A stretch of 64,000 bases of DNA from Adiantum capillus-veneris (GCA_014529385.2 CM043967.1:2750501-2814500); one strand, 5' to 3'. Shown: positions 44,722 to 57,678, counted from the stretch's first letter. Made by a program: numbers and translations. Notes: generated by a model not told the origin, from the letters alone.

Positions 44722-45841
44722 TAACAGTCCATATCATGTCATGTTTGTGCGTTGTGAGTGGGAAACCAGTAACAAAATCCATTGAAATATGTTCCCAAGG
44801 TCTTGCAGGAATGGGGAGAGGGTGTAAACGTCCCAATTTCTTACCTGTAGCTGCTTTGATTTTTTGACAAATCAAACAAGTTGACACATACTGTTTAACA
44901 TCCATTCTCATAGTAGGCCAATAGAAATCAGGACATAAATTTTGAAAATTTGCAGGAAATCCTCTATGTCCAGCGTAAGGAGGTTTGTGAAATTCTTCAA
45001 TAATTAATGTACGGAAAGGTTTAGTCACACACAATTTTTGTTTGAAATAAAGGAAGTTTTCTTGAATAGTGTATTCGAGAAATGTGTGTACAGAATTATC
45101 AAGCATGTGCAACCATGTCGTTTTGAAGTCATCATCATGTGCATAAGTGTCAGGCATAGTGTCAAATGAAGTTCCCGTAATGGTTGATAGATGATTAAGT
45201 GAGGGTCTTCTACTCAAAGCATCAGCTACAACGTTTTCTTTACCAGGTTGGTATTGAATGTTGGGCTGAAAACTTTGAATAAAAGCGGCCCACTTAATAT
45301 GTCTATCATCTATTAAGGGCTGAGAAAGTAAATATTTGATACTTTGTTGATCAGTTTTAATGATCAAGTGAGTACCCATTACATAGTGTTTCCAGATTTT
45401 CAATGCATGTACCACAGCAGTCAACTCTTTATCATAACTACTGAACTTTGTTTCAGACGGTTTGAATTTACGACTTTCAAAAGCAATTGGATGGTTATCT
45501 TGCATAAGGACTGCGCCGATACCTTTTCCACTAGCATCAGTGACTACCACAAAGAATGGTCTTTCAAAATCAGGCAATTGCAGTACAGGTGCATTAGTCA
45601 AAGCATGTTTAAGTGCATTAAATGAGCTTTCTTGGAAATCAGTCCATTCATAAGGCGTGTTTTTCTTCAACAAGAGAGTCAAATAATGTGCTTTGTAAGC
45701 AAAATTACGAACAAAGACCAATAAAAGATCGTAGCTCATGCAAGTTTTTGGGTCTAGGCCAGGATTGAATGGCTTCAATTTTCTTTGGATCGACATGTAT
45801 TCCCTTACTCGATACAATGTGTCCCAAATGTTCAATTTCAA
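44660..45841 (-). pseudogene. RNase H and integrase N-terminal part
   Basis: RNase H begins at FVVVTDASGKGIGAVLM (~45545, first Asp kept) and includes YDKELTAVVHALKIWKHYVM and TDQQSIKYL. DALSRRP marks its end (~45210). Integrase follows with HKPPYAGHRGF, FYWPTM and CLICQKIKA (HHCC residues present, ~44990-44860) and the first catalytic Asp in SMDFVTGFP (~44780). The first ~45 residues of this frame are out of phase with the RT of 45977-45705. Confidence 0.9.
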
Positions 45842-45977
45842 ATTGGAAAAATGAACTCTTTTCAGGATTCAAATACAAGTGATTTTGTGCAAGCAAATCA
45901 AATACACATGTTAAATGCTGCTTATGCTCTTCTTCAGATTTACTGAATACCAAAATGTCATCATAAAATACAATCAC
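45705..45977 (-). pseudogene. Reverse transcriptase, catalytic piece
   Basis: The frame reads MIVFYDDILVFSKSEEEHKQ, giving the Y-D-D catalytic pair, then LGHIVSSKGIHVDPKKIEAI and LRSFIGLC. It joins, after a frameshift around 45985-46010, the fingers/palm part carried by the next frame. Confidence 0.92.
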
Positions 45978-46009
45978 AAAATCTTTATGGTTAATGAAAA
46001 TTCAATTCA

Positions 46010-47719
46010 TCATGTGTGTGAATATGTAGCTGGTGCATTTGTCAAACCAAATGGCATGACAAGAAATTCATAGTGTCCAGTTTGTGTTCTGAAAGCAGTT
46101 TTGTAGACATCATGTTCAAACATTTTGACTTGGTGATATCCTGATTTAAGGTCAATTTTGCTAAAGATGTGTGCCCCTTTCAGTTTGTCTAATAGGTCAT
46201 CCACTCTAGGAATTGGAAACCTATTCTTAATGGTGATCTTGTTTAAAGCCCTGTAGTCGATACACATACGAAAGGTTCCATTTTTCTTCTTGACAAGAAG
46301 TACTGGAGCTTCGTATGGTGAACTACTAGGTCGGATTAGGCCTCGGTCAGGTAAATCCGTGATTTGAGTTTGTATTTCCCTGTGTGCGGTAGGATTTACA
46401 TGATAAGGTGCTCTACAAGGAGGTTCACTACCAGGTATGATGTCAATTTTGTGGTCTTCTGGGCGTGATGGTGGAATTCCAGGTGGCAGATCATGCATGA
46501 AACAATCTTTAAATTGTGAGAGAAATTCATCGTGTGTGGAATTACGTGAAGTTTCAGTTTCAGCAGAAATTTGATTTACCAATACTAGATATGTTTTCCC
46601 TTGTTTTCGAATTGCTCGTTTAGCTTGAGTGTGAGAGAGGAGTGGAAATTTTTGATGTGCCAGTGTTGCTTGGATGGAGAAGGTTTTATTATTATGAGTG
46701 AGAGACATTGTACGTGTTTTATAATTAATCAACGGGTCAAATTCATGACGAAATGGCATTCCCAAAATCATGTCAAGACCATGAAAAGGTGCTACCAAAA
46801 ATGTACGTGTTTGTGTGAATTCACCAATGCAAACTTCAACAGTGACTTGAGTTTTACAATTAAAACATTGATTATTAAAAACAGTTTTGACCTTGTGAGG
46901 TGATGAAATTTCAAAGAGTGATAGTTGCTGTGCCAATCGTGTGGAAATGAAATCATGGCTACTACCATCATCTAGCAGAATGGTGACATTTTCACCCTTA
47001 ACAGTGCCTTGCACTTTAAACAAAGTGTGAGGAGATATAGGAGTACCTGAGGATGGGTTGTCATCGTTATCATAATCAGGATCATATCCCTCACCGTAGT
47101 TAACTTCCACTTCATTGTCGTCGGGTGTAGCATCTTCGATGAGGTTAAGAGTAGCTCCGTTGGGGCGGTTGTTGTTCAAGGGTTTTTTACTTGAATTCCT
47201 GTTGACTCCATTTGAATGGCCATTGGATTGACCATTGCCCTTAGCATGACCATTTGGGCACTTATCTGCATAGTGACCATATTGAAAGCATTTAAAACAC
47301 TTCACCTTTTTGTTACCATTAGAATTTGGAGGAGAATGCTGGTTGAAAGGATGTTGGTTGCCTCGTTGCTGGGTGTTGTTGCTGTTGTTGCTCGTATGAG
47401 GTTGAGCAGTTGTAGAAGGATTGTCAAATCTACGTCTCTTGAAAAAAGTACGGCTTTGGTGTTTGCTTCTGTCAAAGTTAGGAGAGAAAGGAGGTCTCTT
47501 TTTGTGGTTAGTGTTAGCAGGTTGATCAATGTGAGAGGAATTTCCACCTTTCTTCTTTTCTGCGTTGAGAGCCAAATTAATGGCCTTTGACAGAGAATCA
47601 GGTTCGAACATATCTACCTCAGCACTAATTTGTAGTGCCAAGCCTGATATGTACTTTCGCCTCAATTTCCTGCGACTAACATGTTCAATAAAACTTGCAA
47701 TTGAATTAGACAATTCCAA
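46010..47719 (-). pseudogene. Gag C-terminus, zinc knuckle, protease and first half of RT
   Basis: The frame has 569 codons. The capsid end ([20 protein letters not shown]) is followed by an Asn/Ser-rich linker, zinc knuckle [15 protein letters not shown] (~47300), and protease motif [12 protein letters not shown] (~46970; D-D-G with the catalytic Asp kept) with [14 protein letters not shown] (~46780). RT begins after [33 protein letters not shown] (~46280), [15 protein letters not shown] and [12 protein letters not shown] (~46030), where the frame breaks just before the catalytic pair. Gag, protease and RT share one frame in this element. Confidence 0.92.
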
Positions 47720-48207
47720 AAACGGTCAGTGTAACCATGTACATCTTCATTTCTACCCTGTCGAATTAAATCCCATTGACGTCGTGCTTTAGCTTTGTAC
47801 TGTGTGGGAAAAAATTGGGGTAAAAACACTTTTTTGAATGCATTCCAGGTGCGTGGTCTTCTACCGTATTGTTTGGTTGCGTTCCACCATAATGCAGCGC
47901 TGCTAGTGAGATGATTGGATGCACACTTTACCATTTCATGCTCGGGAAAGTCTTCATCATGAAAGTAGTCATCTAAGTGACTAACCCATGCTAGAACCGT
48001 GCTAGCATCTTTAGTGCCATCAAAATCTTTGAAAGTGAAGGCTTTTCTGCTAATTTTGTTTTTCTTGGGTGCCGATGCAGATTCGGTGCATGCAGAATGC
48101 AATAATTTATCTTCAAGTTCTTGCCTTCGCATGCGTTCATATGTGAGTGATTGCTGCAAATTTTGAAGTTGCTCTGCAATCGTGGGTGCATGAGGAAGGT
48201 GTGCCAT
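47662..48207 (-). pseudogene. Gag N-terminal and capsid part
   Basis: The start MAHLPHAPTIAEQLQNLQQS at 48207 opens with a coiled-coil-like stretch. Capsid motifs are FDGTKDASTVLAWVSHLDDY, SSAALWWNA and WNAFKKVFLPQFFP (~47960-47820). A frameshift near 47700 moves the rest of gag to the following frame. The sequence right upstream of the ATG is AT-rich and non-coding. Confidence 0.9.
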
Positions 48208-49476
48208 GATTGTGTACTTTTTTTTAATAAATAAATACTTAAATGGTAATGCTTAAAAAGGCTATTTGGTGATATTCACATATGCAATATGTGGAATAAA
48301 ATAAAATAAATAACAGAAATGTAATGTACTTAGCTGAGAAAGAGCGGTGGCGTCCAGTCCGGAATGGCGATGTGCTAGGACGTTGCCAGAGAGTAGACAG
48401 TCCGACGGTGTGTCACCGAGTCAGTTGAATTTGTGGCGTCCGGTCTCCCTTACCCCCAAAATAATACGCTGATAATTTTATGATATGGTCGCTTCCTGAT
48501 TTGTGCCCTGTGTCGTGGCAGATGGTCGTTAATTACACCCGGCCTTTGATCGCCTCCTGTTTTGAACTTTAGATGCGATTTATTCAATTTTGCCTTGTTC
48601 AAATCGACAACTTTGATTGTTCAATGGACGAGTAATGATGATGTGTGGGTGCCCCCTTGAAGTATCAAGAATGGTTTAATTTTAAAAATCTTGGGAGATT
48701 TTGTAGTGGGCGGCCGAGGAGAACAATGGGTGGCCGAATAACAAAGGGAATGCTTTTGAGGGTTTTTGTAAAGCCTTTGAAGATAAGCTATATTGGGCGG
48801 CCAGACAAATTTAAGCCACCTTTTAATTTTATAAAAGGTGTGAAGGCTATCAAAAGCCTTGCATGGCGGGCTCGTCGTCTGCAGGCAGCGCGCGAGTACG
48901 ATGCATCGCTCAGAGTGGCGCGCAGAGCAAGCTTCGGACCGCAAGGGGATGACGGCCTTAAACCAACAGGCCTAGGCGACGACATCTGTGGCAGTTGCAG
49001 CCAATTTCATGTAGGTTGACATCTCGACTTGGAGGTCCTTCCCACGGCTGGTGCACGAGTTAGAGTCGCTGCTAGGCAGCCCTCCCCATAGCAGGGTTGA
49101 ACTAGATGGCAGAATTTGGGAATATAGTATGGTTGAATCAAGGAAACTCAAGGCAAGGAGAATTACCGAATGTGAGGTTGTCAATTACTCGTTCGAAGTC
49201 GAAATCTTCCGATTCTCCAAGCTTTTACTTTCTTCTTTCCAATTAGCCGCCGATTCACCTCCAATTGAAAGTTGCTTGCCAATTAGTCCTTGATTCACTG
49301 CCAATTAGCGACCAAGCTAGATTTGTTTCGACAATTTGACCTACTCATCTTTGAATTTCCACAATCCCTTGAACCTTTGTATTGCATTTTTTGGTAAATT
49401 GCAATTTTCGAGATTGTCGATTCGAGAATCCGCTTTCTTGGAGTTGACATGTGTTGCCGATTAATTCGAACCTGTT
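48208..49476 (-). other. Leader of the inserted gypsy element, no recognised gene
   Basis: About 1.27 kb separates the primer-binding site from gag, longer than the few hundred bases common in such elements. A GC-rich island lies at about 48860-48990 (gcgcgcgagtacgatgcatc). Minus-strand frames such as 48944-48621 carry no domain I know. The leader may hold packaging signals or captured DNA. Confidence 0.5.
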
Positions 49477-49489
49477 GGCTCTGATACCA
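49477..49489 (-). other. Primer-binding site for initiator tRNA-Met
   Basis: The minus strand reads tggtatcagagcc, one base from the 5' LTR. Confidence 0.92.
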
Positions 49490-49490
49490 C

Positions 49491-50172
49491 TATTGGGAGA
49501 AGAGGGGGAGATCGACCGCTTAAAATACTCAACACAAGCTTCCAAGCAATCACCATCAAATTGTCCACCTCTTCTTCCAATTTCCAAGCACACACACTCA
49601 CCTACACTATGACACACACACACACACACACAGTAAACATAGAATTGACATAGACAAGGTTGTAAGAGAGTGTAAGAGATGTGTAAGAGATGGAGACTAG
49701 ATTAGAGAGTACACAGCAAATAACCATAGCATAAGATATTAGAGAAGATAATCTGCAAGAGAAGGGCCTAAATCTAGCCCCAAACTCCACGGCACCTCTC
49801 TTGTGGAGTTGGTATCTAATATATTATTTTGAGTTTAAGGTGCTAAAAATTGAGGCCCCTCTTTTACAACCACTTCACTTTTGTAAATGAGTGAAGCTCA
49901 TTAGTTCTTGCATGACCCATAAGGGGAGTTCCCACTACAACTATTTACAGAGACATAGTGGCTTATTGAAATGATGTTCTAAGATACTGTGCAAATATAA
50001 AATGGCCAAGAGTAATTGACGTCACCTCTTTGTCAACTCCCCGCATTCCACTCTACAAAATCATCATCAACTCAATTAGTAAAATAAATAGACAGCACAT
50101 AATTAACCATTACGCCCAGCTATCCCAATTGCAGCTAACCACTACAACAGGAGGGTGCCCAGTCTCGTAACA
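49491..50172 (-). repeat. 5' LTR of the inserted gypsy element
   Basis: Homologous to 42961-43692 over its whole length. The terminal TG is TA here, so the LTR has lost one canonical end base. The CA run is short (about 49612-49632) compared with about 71 bases in the other LTR. Confidence 0.92.
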
Positions 50173-53100
50173 ATCTAGTGGATATCAGAAACATATTCTA
50201 CATCACACAGTGAAACTAAAATAGAGCTTGCATAATTATATTTGTCTCATGTATATTATCTTATAAGATATATAAGGAATGTCTAGTGCTAACTTATCAT
50301 AAACATGATATTCTAGGTACATGCATATGGAGTTGTATACATGCATGGATACTATCCATCTATAGAAGGGGTATTATAATGGTTTTTATCAAGGTTAAAT
50401 ATGTATATCCTAACTCACTACAGCTCCCCACATTAATATCTCCACACATATATACATATATATCGAGTGCTCGGTAGCTCCAAACACGTGTACGTACATA
50501 CACATTATCTTAGACATTGATCATAATGTGGTAGTGTGGATTGTTTTAATTTTTCATAACTCCACTATTTGAGCCTCCTATTTGAACTCTCAATCATCAC
50601 CATAACCTAATCTAGGCTAGCGCTATCATGAAGTAGACTAGAGTCCGCAATATCGAAATTATTATCTTGCATTGTTTATATCGTAGGTCGCATATATTGA
50701 AGATAGATAACAAATTCCTATTGATCTATATATTCGTTTAGTTTTATATAAAATATATGCAAACTCTAGCAAGTATGTTTATAGAACTTGTTATTCTATG
50801 TGTATATATTGAGTTGTATATATACATTGACATTGTTCATCTATACACAAGGTATCATACTGTGATTGTAGGTTATTGTTTATATCCTATCCCACTATTT
50901 AACTATACCATACATGCAATTTTGTTATTATTATCACGCACTATATTTGAAGTTATAAGTAATTGCATGGATTGTAAACATCTTATCATAATTATTATCG
51001 CACACTATTATCACTCGAGTATGTCTCTAATTAATTTATATCCTATCAAGGTGTTATGTTGATACCCCTTGATATACATCTTCATTTAATATATAGTTTT
51101 CCAAAAATATGTAGGACATCCATATTAATAGTCTATATCTTGACATGGACATAATATCAAAAGGTCCATTTTACACAACTCACCATTTTGAATAATATGT
51201 ATACCTACGTGGAGATAATATGTGAGATTATTTTATCTTTGTTATGTTGATACCTTTTGATATACATCTTCATTTAATATATAATTTTTCTAAAAGATGT
51301 ACGGCATCCATATATTGATTGTGTCTATATCTTGACATGGACATAGTATCAAAAGGTCCATTTTACATGGATGGCCATTGTGAATATTATGTACATACAT
51401 GTGTAGAGCTAATATGTCAAATTATTTACATGCAGGGGCACTATCCATCTATAAATGTATACATGTAGGGACACTATCAATTTATATAAGGGGTGTAATA
51501 ATTATCCTACACGTTTACACGAAATCATATTGGATCTTGGCCAGATTGGGCGAGCTAGGGAAGCAATGACGAGACGTTAGACCATTATGCGAGGCTATGT
51601 TGATATAAGTATATAAAAGTTTGAGTGCAATAATGACTTTACTATCCACTATTTAACTAGACTATATCGTAGCTCACATATATCGTAATTATTATGTAGC
51701 ATATACCTCTTGATATACATATAATTTTTCCATTGTAACAAATTCCAATTGATCTATATATTCGTTTAGTTTTACATAAAATATATGCAAAATCCAACAG
51801 ATAATTTTATATAACTTGTTATTGTATGTGACGTATATACCGAGTTGTATATATACATGGACATTGTTCATCTATACACGAGGTAACATACTGTGACTGT
51901 AGGTTATTGTTCATATCCTATCTCACTATCCAACTATACCATACATGCAATTTTACCATTATTATCATGCACTATATTTGACGTAGGTAATTGCATGGAT
52001 TATAAACATCTTATCATAATTATTATCGCACATTATTATTGCTCGAGTATATCTCTAATTAATTTATATCCTATCAAGGTGTTATGTTCATACCCCTTGA
52101 TATACATCTACATTTAATATCAATTGTTCATTGGGCTCGTCGTAATAATTACATGCGGTATCATAATCATTATCATGCACTATCCTCTTAGATCTCTAAA
52201 ATACACCCTATATATATCTAGTGGATATCAGAAACATGTTCTACATCACACGGTGCAACTAAAATAGAGCTTGCATAATTATATTTGTCTAATGTATACT
52301 ATCTTGTGAGATATATAGGGAATGTCTAGTGTTAATTAGTTATCATAAACATGATATTCTAGGTACATATGGAGTTGTATACATGCATGGACACTATACA
52401 TCTATAGAAGGGGTATTATAATGGTTGTTATCAAGGTTAAATATGTATATCCTAACTCATTACAGCTCCCCACATTAATATCTCCACACATATATACATA
52501 TATATCGAGTGCTCGGTAGCTCCAAACACGTGTACGTACATACACATTATCTTAGACATTGATAATAATGTGGTAGTGTGGATTGTTTTAATTTTTCATA
52601 ACTCCACTATTTGATCCTCCTATTTGAACTCTCAATCATCATCATAACCTAGTCTAGGCTATCATGAAGTAGACTAGAGGCCGCATCGTAATTAGTATCT
52701 TGCATTGTTTATATCGTAGGTCGCATATATTGAAAATATATAACAAATTCCTATTGATCTATATATTCGTTTAATTTTATATAAAATATATGCAAACTCT
52801 AGCAGATATGTTTATAGAACTTGTTATTCTATGTGTATATATTGAGTTGTATATATACATTGACATTGTTCATCTATACACAAGGTATCATACTGTGATT
52901 GTAGGTTATTGTTTATATCCTATCTCACTATCTAACTATACCATACATACAATTTTGTTTTTATTCTCACGCACTATATTTGAATTTATAAGTAATTGCA
53001 TTGATTGTAAACATCTTATCATAATTATTGTCGCACGTTATTAGCACTCGTTAAGTATTGAGTGTATCTCTAATTAATTTATATCCTATTAAGGTGTTAT

Positions 53101-53600
53101 GCATTTACCTCTTGATATACATCTTCATTTAATATATAGTTTTTCAAAAATATGTAGGAATTCATATGCTAACTCATTATTCAATTACTAGACTCACGGC
53201 ACCATGATTATTATCAAACACTATTTACATTGTATATCATAATAAATAGTAAAAACATATATCTGTGTTGCAACAACAAATGCAAATGATATGTGCGTAT
53301 ACATGTGGGGTTAATACGGGCACCTATAAACATGCAGAGACACTATCCATCTATTCATGTATACATGTAGGGACACTATAGAACTATGCAAGGGGTAACA
53401 TATAAAGTTTTAGGTTAGTGTTTATATCGTACATCAATATCCAACTAGACTAGCAGTGCCGCTATTATTGTAGGGAGACTATAGAACTATCCCAGGGGTG
53501 AAATATACATTCTAGGTTAGTGTTAATTATATAGTATATCACTATCCAAGTAGACTAGCAGTGCCATTATTAATATCTTTGCTACAACAACCAATGAAAA
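50173..53600. repeat. AT-rich satellite-like array, right block
   Basis: The array resumes at the base after the insertion (atctagtggatatcagaaac). Anchors are A at ~50862, B at 51893 and A at ~52895, continuing the alternation. A-to-A spacing is about 2033 bp; across the insertion (removing 7217 bases) the B-to-B and A-to-A distances are about 2043 and 2019. The last ~500 bases are diverged. Confidence 0.85.
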
Positions 53601-53959
53601 TTATATATACGTATACATATGTGGGGATATCTTGGCCTACAAAAAATTTCTTTCTGATTGACATCTTGTGTTGGTTACACATGAGGTATACACTATCATG
53701 GATGGGTTGTAGCTCTTAGGGACCAATCACACACGTCCGCCTCGACGTGTGCGACTTTGAGTTGGCACAATACCATCGATGCCGCATGTTGTTTGGAAAA
53801 GAAAAAGTATACCCGAGGTTACCCCCTCGCCCACAACAAGATAGCGACAGACTTCCAAATTCTGAGGCGCACAAAAACAACAGAGGGGCTGCGAACCACC
53901 AACGTCCCTAGCAAGAGATGTAAGCCATTACAGCTACGCTACATTGTTTCGAAGTTGGT
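53601..53959. other. Spacer, no recognised gene
   Basis: Less AT-rich than the array and with no motif. A 97-codon frame starting at 53757 has no recognisable domain. Confidence 0.4.
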
Positions 53960-54305
53960 CCTTAGGAAATTAGCAAACTACCTCTCTAATTTTTGGAAAT
54001 TCCCAAAATACCTCTCAAAATTTCAAAGATTGATTTCCATTCAATAGAAGATGCTAAAACTAGAGTTTGAGTTGGTTATGTAGTTTTTGGAGACTATGAA
54101 CTTCATTATTTGTAAACATAATTGCCCTTTTTTGTCAGGTGCTTACGCTTAAAAACGCCTCTCATTGCTCAATTGTCCAAAAAGAATAATGATTAGAATA
54201 TCTTCAGGCCACCAAAATAGATACAATGGTATTTTGGGAATTTTTGAAACTTGAGAGGTAGTTTGGAATTTCCACAAATTAGGGGGGTGTTTTGGCCTTA
54301 CAAAA
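53960..54305. mobile_element. Foldback (MITE-like) element
   Basis: The arm at about 53970-54032 (aaactacctctctaattttt, ggaaattccc, aaatacctctc) pairs imperfectly with the reverse complement of about 54225-54305 (aaacacccccctaatttgtg, ggaaattccaaactacctctc). The arms are about 60-80 bp around ~190 bp of unique DNA. No transposase lies inside. Target duplication was not resolved. Confidence 0.6.
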
Positions 54306-55250
54306 TGGCCCAATGAAAATGACTCGACTGGTGAACCATATCCAGGCTCCATGAATTCGACGCTGGCTAGGAGTGGGTCCACGCTGGCTGGCGGCAGACT
54401 CTAGTGAACCTCATCAGCCACACACACACACATTGTTGCGCTCTCTCTCTCTCCACGAGTCCACCGTGAGTCTGTAGCATCATTATGGAGGGCTATTCGG
54501 CGTCGTTTCTTACATTTACAAATTCTGGCAAAAACAATATTCGATTCAATAAGCTTTTATAGGCAAAGTAGTCACGTTTCAAGTTTCCCTCCAAAAACAC
54601 ACACACACACACACACACACATTCTGTTAGCAGCTACAATCTAAATCGGCACTCCATCTTCATATCCCGCCACATCTAATTTCTGGATTCTCTAGATATG
54701 CACAGAGTGGGTTGAACGTTCTAGTCTGGCTATGCACAGATCGTCACAGCGAACGCACAAGGCTTCTCCTCAAATGCAAGCTTCACTTTGCTAATAGTAT
54801 TACTTCACTTTGTTGTATTACGACCGCGCGCCCAAGCTTGAATAAGCTCATGAGTGGGAGTCCTCCTTATAAGGCCACTGTCGACTGGGAGAGCAAGGGG
54901 TATATTGTGTGCGTGAAGCGAAGGGTGGCGCAGCTGCGTATATCTTGCGAAGGCTCCCACTTGCAGAGCAATATAAAAGGAGGGCACGGGGGGCTCAGAA
55001 GCCACAGCACGCTGCAGAAGCTAGGCGCCGCCAAGGGATTGGAAGGGGCTGAAGGCAGCCAGTTGATTGATAGCCAAAGAGAGGATACGAGCTGCAGTTG
55101 AAAGGGGGGGAAGCCATCTGACAAGCTCAGCAAAAGGCTCTCAAGGCCGAGCTCAGAGAGAGCGAGGGACATTAGAGACGAGCTCAGTACGGAGCCCTTA
55201 AGGGTGCGCTGCAGAAGCTGTAATCAAGGCCAACCAAGTCGTCTCCAAGC
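54306..55250. other. Upstream region of the SAM-like gene
   Basis: Contains short CA and CT runs (54419-54450, 54597-54620) and a second TATA-like sequence (aatataaaagg, ~54969). A 129-codon frame at 54712-55101 spans that TATA-like site and shows no domain, so I do not call it a gene. Confidence 0.4.
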
Positions 55251-55252
55251 TC

Positions 55253-55262
55253 CTATATAAAC
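55253..55262 (+). promoter_or_regulatory. TATA box upstream of the SAM-like gene
   Basis: The sequence ctatataaac lies 115 bases before the proposed ATG at 55377, a usual distance for a plant core promoter with a short 5' UTR. Confidence 0.5.
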
Positions 55263-55376
55263 GGCTCATCTCCATTTGAAACTCCGAACAGGTTCATACA
55301 TGCAACAAGAAGACAAGCTCAGGTGCTCACAGGGGCTATTTCACGAGCTCCATAAACTGCATTTTCGAGGACAGAT

Positions 55377-56339
55377 ATGGCTGCCGAAGGGTACGTACAC
55401 TGCTAAGCGTTTTGAATTCAAGATTATACTTTTCTCTTTAGCAAAAAATCAAGCTTTATTTAGTGTTCTTTGTTTAATCTTTTCAATTTGGCTCGTAGCT
55501 TTGAAGATGTGAGCTTTGACACTAACTCCAAGGTGATATCATGGGACACTCTATCAGTTGGTTAATTTTGTGCAAAGGTTTTGTGGTACAAGTGAATATT
55601 CTGAGGCTATTTTTTCCAGTGGCATTAATGGAAAACTTTGCTTGTATATGACTAGTGAAGGTTGGAGTGAGATAGGCATAAAGAGTGTTGCCCATAGACA
55701 TGCTTTGGTGGGTTGGTCTAAAAGGGTACTAGAGGGTGGCCACATATTTGTTCCTAAGAGTCAAACATCACCCCTTTTTCATTCTTCCGAGAATATGAGC
55801 TTAACCTCACAAAGCAAAGCCCTAGAATACAACACCGAATCTCATGTCAAACCTACTTGACCCGATGTAGTTAGTGACTTCTATGCCACCGTTGGGAAAG
55901 CCTTCCTTGTGAAACATTATCGAGAAGCATGGGCATCTTTTAACAAGGGCATGGTAAAAATTAGAGAGTTGTTTGACATGGGTTTTTACGGGCAAGACAA
56001 AGAGGATTTTTCATTCATCAATCTCCGCAATAGTCGTGAAAAATCGGATCAAATTCTCGATTTTATCAGAGAAAATATGGAGCACATTCCACCTCTCCAC
56101 TTTGGAAAACTTGGAGAATTGCCATGGCGAATTGAAGATGTGTACATGAAGGTCTTGGAACATCGAAACTACATTAGAAAGTGTGGCAAAGGAATGGTGG
56201 ACGCAAAAAGACGTAGATGCTATGCTCAAGGCGACAACATTGATCGAAGTCTTGGTCATAATCACACCAATCCACAAACGGTATTACCAATATGTATGTT
56301 ATGTATCTTGTAAGTTTTTTATGTATCTCTCACTTGTTC

Positions 56340-56373
<34 letters not shown>

Positions 56374-57628
56374 CATTCTAGAACGAGTTTGTCAAGGATG
56401 ATATACCTCCCATGGAGTCTACCCAAGGTTGCGCTATGAGCAATGCATCAACTACATTGCACAAAGAAGACTCCTCGAAGTGCATTCTATACGGGCCTCG
56501 TCCAAGGGGTCATCACCCTTGATGATACCGATGAGGTAATTCTTTGAAAAATGACTTTTATAAACCTTGTAATATAGACATATCCTTTTGAAACAATTAT
56601 ATATGGATGTTTTTTAGGAGACCTGGCTACAAGGGGAAGTACCAACAAGCTATGAAGTTCTTCACCCTTATGTTAATAAAGGTTGCTTGGATGGCTCTCA
56701 CGATCTTCAAAGAAGTCAAGCTCAACGAGTAAGTTTTAAAGAGCTTGTGATTCTAAGAAACTTAAAGTTTTAATTTATTGTTGTGATATTTGACTCCACC
56801 CTTGACTCTTACTTGTCTATTGTTAATGGTAAAAGCAATTGTCTATCGCCAATATTGTAAACATCGACTCGTGGGAACAACACTTCACTAAAGAGATCCT
56901 TAGAAATTGCACAATGAAGTATTCTTCTTGCAAAGATAAGCAAGATCCAATAGTTTTGAAAAATGCTTTGACTGTAAGTAGATTAGATGGTATCTTCTTA
57001 CCTAATTTTAATACATTGTGCATAAATGTGAGATAGTATGTGTGTATATGAACTCTATTTTTCTTTGTGCACTCTAGAAATGTTTATTGAATTCAGAAGG
57101 TCCAAGGGCTTGTTAGATAATACTATAAGTTAGATATGGGTGATTAAGTGGGAAAGATTAGTATTTTATATCATTTGTCTTCTCTTTTAGGAAAATGTTT
57201 CTTTTATCTTTGTTCCACATGCTTGAAGTTGTAAAGTGCAAGTCCATGTCATTCTTGTAATGATAGAATAGAAAAAGGAAATCATCATTCTTTATCATTA
57301 GAGTTTGCTAAAGTTTTCTTATGCTATTATAATCTCTTTTTATTTTCTTGGGATTATACCCTTTCTCTTAATCTTAGCTTTGAACATAGTGAGTATTGCT
57401 TACCATTTTGTCATCTAATAGAATCTAATTGCTTTTATTTAAATTCTTAGGATAATGTTGCACCATTTTAGAATGAAGTAGAGCCACCATTGAACAAAAG
57501 CACAATTGTCAATGTACCGGCCATTGCTCATGAGATACAATATGCTTGTGACTATCAAGTAACTTTCGAGGATTTTATGTGTCAAGATACGAGTAATTTA
57601 CAAGACAAGTGTCTTAATAAAAAAGTTA

Positions 57629-57678
<50 letters not shown>

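Larger units (their letters stand above)
42961..50172 (-). mobile_element. Ty3/gypsy element inserted in the satellite array
   Basis: A complete minus-strand element: 5' LTR 49491-50172, primer-binding site 49477-49489, long leader, gag, protease, RT, RNase H, integrase with chromodomain-like tail, polypurine tract 43693-43710, 3' LTR 42961-43692. It is flanked by a 5-bp duplication with one difference. I count about 27 single-base differences between the LTRs over about 660 aligned bases, excluding the CA-repeat length change. Four frameshifts break the polyprotein. Confidence 0.93.

Noticed and set aside
38642-53044. Repeated 74-101 codon frames with nearly the same peptide (GYCLYPISLSNYTIHAI...)
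   Set aside because: They repeat because the satellite DNA repeats. The peptides are Ile/Tyr-rich as expected of AT-rich DNA and lack start-context or domain evidence.
54712-55101. 129-codon gene upstream of the SAM-like gene
   Set aside because: It overlaps a TATA-like site, has no domain and is only moderately long for its GC content.
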